This document shows positions 14,062-21,535 of a stretch of DNA of 24,581 bases, one piece after another. Positions within the stretch are counted from its first letter, which is position 1. Each line of letters begins with the position of its first letter. Both the position numbers and the translations under genes were made by a program. The notes under the pieces are model-generated. The model ran no database searches and was not told the DNA's origin. It saw only the letters and a list, made by a program, of their open reading frames with translations. Source of the DNA: a bacterium (GTDB lineage: Bacteria > Planctomycetota > J058 > JAJDCP01); the NCBI GenBank assembly GCA_030428695.1, contig JAUIEM010000112.1, positions 1 to 24,581 of the forward strand. Reading direction: 5' to 3'.

Positions 14062-15585
14062 GTGGCACCGATCCACATCCTCCAGGTCCCCGATACCGGC
14101 ATCAGCCTCGACTTCACCGAACACGGTCCCCCGGCCGGGCTCGACGGCTGCGGGCCGGCGCTCGAAGCCCTCGCGGCCCTCGAGGGCGGGGCGCGGGCGA
14201 ACCCCGACGAGACCGGCAGCGACGGGCAGCCCGGGCGCCGCGTCGGCCACTACTGGCTGCGCGATCCCGCGCGCGCTCCGACCGGTCTGGGCGCCGAGAT
14301 CCGCGCCTCGTGGGTGGCCTGCAGCGAGCTCGCCCAGCGGTTGAAGTCCGAGCTCTCGGTGACGACGGTGCTGCATCTCGGCATCGGCGGCTCCGCGCTC
14401 GGTCCGCAGCTGCTCGCCGAGGCTCTCGCGCCCGTCGCGCCCTTCGGCGGGCTCAGCGCGCGCAGCTATCGGGTGCTCGACAACATCGACCCGGTCGGCC
14501 TGGCCGATCAGCTCGTCGGTGTCGAGCTCGCGCGCTGTCTGGTGCTGGTCGTCAGCAAGTCCGGCTCGACCCGCGAGACGATGGCCAACCTCGAGCTGCT
14601 CGCCGGGCGCTTCGCCGCGGCGAAGGTGCCGCTGGCGCCGCGCTGCGTCGCGCTGACCACGCCGGGCTCGAAGCTCGACAAGCGAGCGCAGGAGGAAGGC
14701 TGGGCCGGCTCGCTGCCGGTCTGGACCTGGGTCGGCGGGCGCACCAGCCTGACATCGTCGGTCGGCCTGTTCCCCGCCGAGCTGCTCGGCATCTCCTGCG
14801 AGGAGCTCCTCGCCGGCGCCGCGGCGATGGACCGGGCCGGACGGGCCGCGCCGGAGAAGAACCCCGCCGCCTGGCTCGCCTGTGCCTGGCGGCAGGCCCA
14901 GCGCGGGCGGCCCCGCGCGCTGGTGATGCTGCCCTACGCCGACCGCCTGGTCAGCCTCGGGCGCTACCTGCAGCAGCTGATCATGGAGTCGATCGGCAAA
15001 CGCCACGACCGCTCCGGGAACGAGATCCGCGCGGGCCTGAGCGTGTTCGGCAACAAGGGGACCACCGACCAGCACGCCTTCGTCCAGCAGCTCCGCGACG
15101 GGCCCGACGACTTCCTCGCCCACTTCCTCTCGATCGCCCGCCCCTCGGCCCCCGACCCCGCGCTCGCCGGCGGGGCGACGGCGGGCGACTGGCTGTTCGG
15201 CTTCCTGCTCGGCACCCAGCAGGCCCTGCACGAGGACGGCAAGGCCTCGCTGCAGCTCTGCCTCGAGCGCCTGGACGCGCGCAGCTTCGGAGCGCTGGTC
15301 GCGCTGTTCGAGCGGGCGGTCAGCCTGTACGCCGAGCTGCTCGACATCAACGCCTACCACCAGCCGGGAGTGCAGGCCGGGAAGCTCGCGGCCGAGGGCG
15401 CGCTCGCCGCGCAGCAGGCGCTGCTCGATGCCCTCGACGCGACGCCGCGCGGGGCCGAAGAGCTCGCCGCCCGCGCGGGCTGCGATCCGGTGCTGGCCTG
15501 GCGTCAGCTGCGGCGGCTCGCCCTCGCGAAACGGATCCGCAGCGAGCCGGGCAGCCCCGGCGCCGAGCGTTTCTCCGCCTCTTGA
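14062..15585 (+). CDS. pgi: Glucose-6-phosphate isomerase
   Basis: A 507-residue SIS-fold enzyme interconverting glucose 6-phosphate and fructose 6-phosphate in glycolysis and gluconeogenesis; cytosolic. Visible motifs are GIGGSALGP (107-115), SKSGSTRET (165-173, phosphate-binding), GGRTSLTSSVG (225-235), MESIGK with catalytic E309 and K313, NKGTTDQHAFVQQL with the conserved histidine, and NAYHQPGVQAGK near the end. The wording NKGTTDQHA/NAYHQPGV belongs to the cyanobacterial-like bacterial branch rather than the E. coli type. Two classic signature positions differ: T for F/Y in GGR(F/Y)S, and Q for E in GVExxK. The last 70 residues resemble a small winged-helix-like segment. Start GTG 14062 has GAGGGAGA upstream. 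The zinc-ribbon helicase gene follows after 82 bp. Confidence 0.95.
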   Translation: MAPIHILQVPDTGISLDFTEHGPPAGLDGCGPALEALAALEGGARANPDETGSDGQPGRRVGHYWLRDPARAPTGLGAEIRASWVACSELAQRLKSELSVTTVLHLGIGGSALGPQLLAEALAPVAPFGGLSARSYRVLDNIDPVGLADQLVGVELARCLVLVVSKSGSTRETMANLELLAGRFAAAKVPLAPRCVALTTPGSKLDKRAQEEGWAGSLPVWTWVGGRTSLTSSVGLFPAELLGISCEELLAGAAAMDRAGRAAPEKNPAAWLACAWRQAQRGRPRALVMLPYADRLVSLGRYLQQLIMESIGKRHDRSGNEIRAGLSVFGNKGTTDQHAFVQQLRDGPDDFLAHFLSIARPSAPDPALAGGATAGDWLFGFLLGTQQALHEDGKASLQLCLERLDARSFGALVALFERAVSLYAELLDINAYHQPGVQAGKLAAEGALAAQQALLDALDATPRGAEELAARAGCDPVLAWRQLRRLALAKRIRSEPGSPGAERFSAS

Positions 15586-15610
15586 CGGCGAGCGCGGACG
15601 CGAAGCGTGC

Positions 15611-15626
15611 GCCGCGGACGCGCGGC
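15611..15626 (+). terminator. Weak terminator-like hairpin after pgi
   Basis: GCCGCG, loop GACG, CGCGGC: a perfect 6-bp GC stem 25 bp after the pgi stop, without a T-run. In a genome this GC-rich such a stem can be chance. Confidence 0.25.
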
Positions 15627-15667
15627 ACCGATACTGATGGGGAGACGTTCCCTGGGGGCTCCGGACG

Positions 15668-18600
15668 ATGATCGCGGTCACCTGCCCCCGCTGCGCGTTG
15701 ACGATGAAGGTCGGCGACGAGCAGTCCCGCAGCAAGGTGACCTGTGACCTGTGCGGCTGCTCTTTTCTCCCGCCGCACCGCACCAGCGGGCACTTCGCGA
15801 CCTTCTCGGTCGCCGCGAGCCGCACCATCCCGTGCCCGGGCTGCGGGACGCGGTACAAGGTCGACAGGAAGCTGCTGGTCCGGAACCTGCACTGCGAGGT
15901 CTGCGAGAAGAGCTTCCCTGTCCGCCGGAGCGGCGTCCCTGTCGCCGGGAGCGTCCGCACGCGGCTGTGCCCCGTGTGCGGGCTGGCCTACAAGGTCTTC
16001 GCCGACGGCGAGGAAGAGCTGCGCTGCGACCTGTGCGAGGTCAGCTTCAGCGCCGAGCCGCCGCCGCCTGTTCCGGAGAGCCCCTCGGCGCGGCTGCGCG
16101 CGCTCGCTCCCGGGGTCGCCGCCCGGACCTGTGCGCACTGCGGGGCGCGCTATGTGTCGGGCCTCGGGGACAGCACCTGCGGGGTGTGCTCGACCTCCTT
16201 CGACGCCGAGCCCCCCGCCATCGAAGCGCGCAGCACCCCGTCCGCGCGGGTGCAGTGCCGCCAGTGTGGGACCCTGTACCGGGTCGGGGCCGGCTGTGAC
16301 GGCGAGGAATTCCCCTGCGACCTGTGCGGGCACGCCCTCGTTGTCGGTGCCTCGTGCGAAGATACGGAACCGCCCGCGCCCTCCGGAGAGACTGACGTGA
16401 TGCCTGAGACCCCCGCTGCCCGAGTCGTCAAGCTCGACGAGATGCGCCGCCTGCTGCTCGACCTGTCGCGCCGCAACCGCCTGCTCAACCACAAGCGCGG
16501 CAGCAAGCAGACCCTCGAGCTGGTCGGCGAGAGCGCCGCGGAGGTCTTCGGGCAGCTGCTCGCCGGCCGCAAGCTCGACTTCCTCGCCCGCGAGGAGGCG
16601 CCGCCCGAGGTCGCCGAGCGGCTGTTCGGCAGCGAGCGGGCGAGCGGCCAGACCGGGCGCTTCCGGCTGCCCGAGCTCGAGGGCGGGGGGCGCGATCGGC
16701 GCCTGCAGACCGCCTTCGAGGGCGGGCTGTTGCAGTCGCGGCTGCTGCACATCGCGCGCCGGGCGAAGAGCGCGTTGCTCGAGCAGGGCTACAACATCCT
16801 GTACTTGACCTTCGGCATGGTCTCCTGGCCGGACGGGGTGAAGAAGGGAAGCACCTCGCGGGCGCCTCTGGTGTTCGTGCCGGTCGAGCTGCGCCGGCCG
16901 AGTGTGCACCGGCGGCACCGGCTCGGCCCCTTCGAGGACGAGATCCTGACCAACCCGTGCCTGGTCGAGCTGTGCGCCCGGGAGTTCCGCTTCGCGCTGC
17001 CCGAGCTGGCCGGAGACGAGCCCGAGGCCCTCGAGGCCTACTTCGCGACGGTCGGGGAGACGATCGCCGAGCTGCCGGGCTGGAGCTTCGCTCCAGAGCT
17101 GCACCTCGGCCTGTTCAGCTTCGCCAAGCTGCTGATGTACCGCGACCTCGATCCGGAGAGCTGGCCGGAGAACAGCCGGCTCGACAGCCACCCGCTGGTC
17201 GCCGTCCTCGCCGGCCTGCCCGGGGCGAGCCTCGAGAAGCGCGTCGAGTTCCCCGACCCCGCCGAGCTCGATGCCCTCGACGTCAGCGAGAGCTTCCAGA
17301 TCCTCGACGCCGACGCGAGCCAGCAGGCGGCGATCCGGGCGGTGAAGGAGGGCGCGAACGTCGTGATTCAGGGGCCGCCCGGGACCGGGAAGTCGCAGAC
17401 CATCGCCAACGCCCTGTGCGAGTGCCTCGCCGCCGGCAAGACGGTGCTGTTCGTCGCCGAGAAGGCCGCCGCCCTCGAGGTCGTGCGGCGGCGGCTCAGC
17501 GATGTCGGCCTCGGCGACTTCGTGCTCGAGCTGCACAGCCGCAAGGCGAGCAAGAAGTCGGTGCTCAAGGACCTGCAGGCGGCCCTCGAGGTGCCCCTGG
17601 GCGACGAGCCCGCGGCCGCCGCCGACGCCGCCGAGCTCGCCCGCGTGCGGCAGGAGCTCAACGCCGTCCGCAGCGCCCTGCACGAGCCGGTCGAGCCCCT
17701 CGGCCTGTCGATCTTCGACGTGGTCTGCCGCTGTCTGGTGCTCGCCGATGAGCACGAGCCGGTCTGCGCGATGCCGGGGCTCGACACCTGGGACGAGGAG
17801 CAGCTGCGCCGGGCCGGCGAGCTGGTCGGGACGCTGGACCGGCGGCTCGAGCGGCTCGGCGACCCCTCCGCCGGGCCCTGGCGTGGGGCGGGCTGGACGA
17901 GCTTCGGGCTGGTCGTGCGCCAGCAGACCCAGCAGGCCCTCGACGAGCTCAGCGCGACCCTGCGCGCCCTGCAGAGCCGGGGGGCGGCGCTGGCCGAGAC
18001 CCTCGGCGCGCCGGCGCCCGGGCGGCTCGGCAGCGCACGGGGTCTGCACGCCGCCGGGCGCACGCTGCTGAAGACCCCCGACCCGGGACCGACGCGCCTG
18101 GACGATGCGACCTGGCAGGATCTCGACCCGGCCCTGGTCGCCTGGCTGGACAAGGGGGAGCGGCGCAAGCAGCTCGGTCCCACCTGGCGGCCGTACCTCG
18201 TGCCGGAGGCGGAGGAGGAGGAGGACTGGGACCAGGTGCTCGCGCGGCGCAAGGCCCACGGACGCTCGTTCTGGCGCTTCTTCCGCCCGTCCTGGTACCG
18301 CGACAACCGGCGCCTGCGCGAGGCGGCCGCCGACGGCGCGAAGGCCCTCGACCTCGCCGGCCAGATCGCGGCCCTCGAGGCCCTGGTCGAGAGCGGCGAC
18401 CTGCGCTTGGAGCTCGAGCGCGCCGGCAGCTTCGCCGAGCGGCTCGGCGGCGCCTGGCGCGGGCTCGACGGGAACTGGGACGAGTACCGCTCCCACTGCG
18501 ACAAGCTCGTCGCCGCGCGCGCGGCGATCGTCGCCGCGAACGTCGACGCCGCGCGGGCGGAGAGGGTCGTGCGCGGCGAGAAGGGCGAGCTCGAGCGGGC

Positions 18601-21304
18601 CGTCAGCGCCGCCCAGGGCGCGGTGGCTGCCTTCGAGCGGGCGTTCGAGGCCTGGCTCGCGGCCCTCGAGAGCGACGCGCAGACCTGGCTGGGCGCCGAG
18701 CTCGCCGACGCCGACCTCGAGATGCTGCACGGGCGCCTGCAGCCCCTGTTCCGCAGCATCGAGGCCGCCCACGACCGGGCGGCGTACAACGAGACCCTCG
18801 CCCGGGTGCGCGAGCTCGAGCTCGAGCCCTTCCTCGACTGGGTCCTCGGCAAGGCCGGGGAGTCGGCGCGCGGCCACCTGCCGCGGGTGTTCTCGCGGCA
18901 CTTCTACCGGCTCTGGCTCGACCGCCAGGTCGCGGCGCAGGAAGCGCTCCGGGGCTTCCGCGGCGAAGACCAGAACCGGCTGATCGAGCGCTTCGGGGCC
19001 CTCGACCGGCGCTGGATCGAGATCGGCCGCGAGCGTCTGCGCCGGCGCCTGCTCGAGCTGCGGCCCGGGCTCGGCGCCGACGCTCCGCGCAGCTCGAAGC
19101 TCGGGCTGCTCAAGGCGGAGATGCGGAAGAAGACGCGCTTCATGCCGCTGCGCAAGCTGTTCGCCGTCGCCGGGGACGTCGTGCAGAAGATCAAGCCCTG
19201 CTTCATGATGAGCCCGATCTCCGTCGCCCAGTTCCTCGAGCCGGGCGGGGTGGGCTTCGACGTCGTGATCTTCGACGAGGCCAGCCAGGTCGAGCCGGCC
19301 GACGCTTTCGGGGCGATCGCCCGCGGGCGCCAGCTGATGCTCGTCGGGGACGAGAAGCAGCTGCCCCCGACCAGCTTCTTCACGAAGCTCGACCGCGAGA
19401 CCACCCTCGAGGACGACGGGGACGACTGGTTCAAGGCCGGCGACCTCGAGAGCATCCTCGGCCTGGGCCTGGTGCACCTGCCGCACACCTGCCTGTTGCG
19501 CTGGCACTACCGGTCGCGCCACGCCTCGCTGATCGAGTTCTCGAACAAGAGCTTCTACGACGAGGGCCTGCGCATCTTCCCGAGCCCGCACATCGGCCGC
19601 GACGAGCTCGGCGTCTCGCTGCTGCACCTGCCCGACGCGGTGTACGACCGGGGCAGGACGCGGACGAACCGGGGCGAGGCCGAGGCGGTCGCCCGCGCCG
19701 TGCTGCATCACGCGCTCTCCCGTCCCGAGCTGACCCTCGGGGTCGCCGCCTTCAGCATGGCCCAGCAGTCGGCCATCGAGGACGAGATCGAAGGCCTGCG
19801 CCGGCGCACCGACCATCCCGCCATCGAGCGTTTCTTCCAGCTGCATCCCGAAGAGCCCTTCTTCGTCAAGAACCTCGAGAACGTGCAGGGCGACGAGCGC
19901 GACGTGATGTACCTCAGCGTCGGCTACGGCCGCGACGCCACGGGCCGCGTCGGCACCAACTTCGGGCCCCTGAACCAGGACGGCGGCTGGCGCCGGCTCA
20001 ACGTGCTCGTCACGCGCGCCCGGCGGCGCTGCTACGTGTTCAGCTCGATCCTCGCCGCGGACATCGACCTCAAGCGCACCAAGGCCCGCGGCGTCGTCGC
20101 CCTGCGCGACTACCTGCACTACGCCGAGCAGGGGGCGGCGCTCGAGCTCGAGCGCGCGCGGCGGGCGCCGGGCTCCGGCTTCGAGGCCGAGGTGCAGCGG
20201 AGCCTGCGGGAGATGGGCTGGGAGGTGCACACCGGCGTCGGCAACGAGGGCTTCGCGGTCGACCTCGCCGTCGTCGACCCCCGGCGGCCGGGGCGCTACC
20301 TGCTCGGGATCGAGGGCGACGGCGCGACCTACCGCTCCTCGCCGACGGCCCGCGACCGCGAGCGGCTGCGCAGCGAGGTGCTCGGCGGCCTCGGCTGGGC
20401 GCTGGCGCGGGTGTGGAGCTGGGACTGGTACCAGCAGCCGAAGAAGGCGCGCGACGCGCTCCTGGCGCAGATCAACGCCGAGCTGAAGGGCAAGCTGGTC
20501 GAGCCCGCCCCGGCGGAGAACCTGCTCTCCCTCGACATCGAGCTCGCCCCGGAGCCCGCGCCGGAGGCGACGCCGGAGGAGCCGGAACCAGACGCCGGGC
20601 CGGAGAAGCCCGCGGGCGACGCCGAGCCCGAGGGAGATGCCCCGGCGGAGCCCGCGCCGCAGCCCGCGAAGAAGCCGTCGCCGCAGCCGACGGCGGCCTC
20701 GGACGAAGCCGCGGAGCCCCGGCGCGAGGTGCGCACCCAGGCGCTCGCCGACGGTCTGAGCGAGTACGTCCCCCATCCGATGTTGATGCTCGGGGACAAG
20801 GACGCGCTGTACGCGATGGAGCCCGAGAAGCTCGCCCAGCTGATCCACAACCTCGTCTACACCGAGGGGCCGATGCTCGAGCTCGAGGCGATCAAGACCC
20901 TGGCGAGCTGGTTCCAGTCCAGAGCGACCGCGAAGCCCAAGCGCTGCTTCAAGAAGGCGCTCGCGCTGCTGCTCGAGAAGGACGAGCTGCGCCGGCGTGG
21001 CAAGTTCCTCTGGCACCCGTCCCACAGCGAGACGCGGGTGCGCTACCGCGGCGGCAACTGCCCGGTCAAGGACGCCCGCGCCATCCCGCCGGAGGAATAC
21101 GCCCAGGCGATCGTGCTCGTGCTCGAGCAGACCTTCGGCCAGCCGGAGGAGGATCTGCTGAGCAGCGCCCTGCACCTGATGGGCTACAAGGCCCGCGGCA
21201 GCCGCCTCGAGGAGGGGGCGCGCGAGGGCCTGAAGCTGCTCCGGGAGGCGGGGCGGGTGGCCGAGGACAACGCGGGCTTCGTCGTCCTCGCCAAGGAAGA
21301 CTGA
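15668..21304 (+). CDS. Zinc-ribbon array-DUF4011-SF1 helicase-nuclease-DUF3320 protein
   Basis: A 1878-residue protein. Five MJ0042-like zinc ribbons come first, with CxxC pairs at C6/9-26/29, 56/59-76/79, 101/104-120/123, 155/158-171/174 and 197/200-217/220. A DUF4011-type segment starts near 259 (MRRLLLDLSRRNRLLNHKRG). The Dna2/Nam7-like SF1 helicase has Walker A GPPGTGKS 569-576, Walker B FDEA at 1202-1205, GDEKQLPP 1227-1234, WHYRS 1279-1283, QGDERD 1407-1412 and RLNVLVTRAR 1443-1452. About 630 residues separate Walker A and B. A Vsr/MTES_1575-like nuclease spans about 1500-1605 (E1506/E1508, D1532, E1549-x-D1551). A Pro/Glu/Ala-rich linker (about 1612-1684) leads to a DUF3320-like C-terminus (from about 1717). 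DUF4011-helicase-Vsr proteins are, as I recall, antiphage factors (Hhe). The ribbons may bind nucleic acid. All catalytic motifs look intact. Confidence 0.9.
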   Translation: MIAVTCPRCALTMKVGDEQSRSKVTCDLCGCSFLPPHRTSGHFATFSVAASRTIPCPGCGTRYKVDRKLLVRNLHCEVCEKSFPVRRSGVPVAGSVRTRLCPVCGLAYKVFADGEEELRCDLCEVSFSAEPPPPVPESPSARLRALAPGVAARTCAHCGARYVSGLGDSTCGVCSTSFDAEPPAIEARSTPSARVQCRQCGTLYRVGAGCDGEEFPCDLCGHALVVGASCEDTEPPAPSGETDVMPETPAARVVKLDEMRRLLLDLSRRNRLLNHKRGSKQTLELVGESAAEVFGQLLAGRKLDFLAREEAPPEVAERLFGSERASGQTGRFRLPELEGGGRDRRLQTAFEGGLLQSRLLHIARRAKSALLEQGYNILYLTFGMVSWPDGVKKGSTSRAPLVFVPVELRRPSVHRRHRLGPFEDEILTNPCLVELCAREFRFALPELAGDEPEALEAYFATVGETIAELPGWSFAPELHLGLFSFAKLLMYRDLDPESWPENSRLDSHPLVAVLAGLPGASLEKRVEFPDPAELDALDVSESFQILDADASQQAAIRAVKEGANVVIQGPPGTGKSQTIANALCECLAAGKTVLFVAEKAAALEVVRRRLSDVGLGDFVLELHSRKASKKSVLKDLQAALEVPLGDEPAAAADAAELARVRQELNAVRSALHEPVEPLGLSIFDVVCRCLVLADEHEPVCAMPGLDTWDEEQLRRAGELVGTLDRRLERLGDPSAGPWRGAGWTSFGLVVRQQTQQALDELSATLRALQSRGAALAETLGAPAPGRLGSARGLHAAGRTLLKTPDPGPTRLDDATWQDLDPALVAWLDKGERRKQLGPTWRPYLVPEAEEEEDWDQVLARRKAHGRSFWRFFRPSWYRDNRRLREAAADGAKALDLAGQIAALEALVESGDLRLELERAGSFAERLGGAWRGLDGNWDEYRSHCDKLVAARAAIVAANVDAARAERVVRGEKGELERAVSAAQGAVAAFERAFEAWLAALESDAQTWLGAELADADLEMLHGRLQPLFRSIEAAHDRAAYNETLARVRELELEPFLDWVLGKAGESARGHLPRVFSRHFYRLWLDRQVAAQEALRGFRGEDQNRLIERFGALDRRWIEIGRERLRRRLLELRPGLGADAPRSSKLGLLKAEMRKKTRFMPLRKLFAVAGDVVQKIKPCFMMSPISVAQFLEPGGVGFDVVIFDEASQVEPADAFGAIARGRQLMLVGDEKQLPPTSFFTKLDRETTLEDDGDDWFKAGDLESILGLGLVHLPHTCLLRWHYRSRHASLIEFSNKSFYDEGLRIFPSPHIGRDELGVSLLHLPDAVYDRGRTRTNRGEAEAVARAVLHHALSRPELTLGVAAFSMAQQSAIEDEIEGLRRRTDHPAIERFFQLHPEEPFFVKNLENVQGDERDVMYLSVGYGRDATGRVGTNFGPLNQDGGWRRLNVLVTRARRRCYVFSSILAADIDLKRTKARGVVALRDYLHYAEQGAALELERARRAPGSGFEAEVQRSLREMGWEVHTGVGNEGFAVDLAVVDPRRPGRYLLGIEGDGATYRSSPTARDRERLRSEVLGGLGWALARVWSWDWYQQPKKARDALLAQINAELKGKLVEPAPAENLLSLDIELAPEPAPEATPEEPEPDAGPEKPAGDAEPEGDAPAEPAPQPAKKPSPQPTAASDEAAEPRREVRTQALADGLSEYVPHPMLMLGDKDALYAMEPEKLAQLIHNLVYTEGPMLELEAIKTLASWFQSRATAKPKRCFKKALALLLEKDELRRRGKFLWHPSHSETRVRYRGGNCPVKDARAIPPEEYAQAIVLVLEQTFGQPEEDLLSSALHLMGYKARGSRLEEGAREGLKLLREAGRVAEDNAGFVVLAKED
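16385..16402 (+). promoter_or_regulatory. Possible internal translation start of the helicase
   Basis: An in-frame ATG at 16400 (M245, MPETPAARVVKLDEM) follows GGAGAG at 16385-16390. It lies exactly between the zinc-ribbon array and the DUF4011 segment. Translation from here would give a 1634-residue form with the conventional architecture. Confidence 0.4.
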
Positions 21305-21314
21305 GCCCGTCTGC

Positions 21315-21360
21315 CTCACCGGGATTCCTGGTACGGACCCGGATGTGCCTGCTCACCTGT
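21315..21360 (+). repeat. Dispersed repeat, copy 2 (inverted, partial)
   Basis: CTCACCGGGATTCCTG, then CGGACCCGGATG and GCTCACCTGTGG, match the reverse complement of positions 16-91. They also form the left arm of an imperfect inverted repeat with 21387-21462. It starts 11 bp after the helicase stop codon. Confidence 0.6.
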
Positions 21361-21386
21361 GGACGGTGTGCGAGGGCTGAAAAACG

Positions 21387-21462
21387 GCTCCGCTGCTCGA
21401 AGACTCGAAGCGCCCGATCTCAAGCGGCCTCCGGGCCCTGGCGACGAAATCCCGGTGAGTCC
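21387..21462 (-). repeat. Dispersed repeat, copy 3
   Basis: This is the same element as 16-91, in the same orientation (shared ctcgaagcgcccga-like, gcggc.tccggg and aatcccggtgag blocks). It faces copy 2 in inverted orientation, so 21315-21462 is a hairpin-prone doublet like BIME/REP pairs. It occupies most of the 231-bp gap between the helicase and the next gene and could serve as a transcription boundary; there is no T-run. Confidence 0.6.
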
Positions 21463-21535
21463 GCCGGGTGAAAGATCGTGCAAAGACCTCCGGCATCCGG
21501 TTCTCGCGGCGATACTTCATGCAGGGGGATGGAAG

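Noticed and set aside
15347..21319. A 1990-codon open frame on the minus strand opposite the helicase gene
   Set aside because: It is a mirror of the strong GC-biased codon use on the + strand. It is low-complexity (Leu/Gly/Ala/Arg/Glu-rich), has no domain, and conflicts with the clearly recognisable helicase motifs.
21430..21470. Riboswitch-like string (aaatcccggtgagtcc) reminiscent of a cobalamin-type box
   Set aside because: The other conserved riboswitch blocks are missing, and the string belongs to the dispersed repeat, which also occurs at the window start.
21359..21535. In-frame N-terminal extension of the 772-residue protein
   Set aside because: It runs through the repeat doublet; the ATG at 21536 has its own ribosome binding site.
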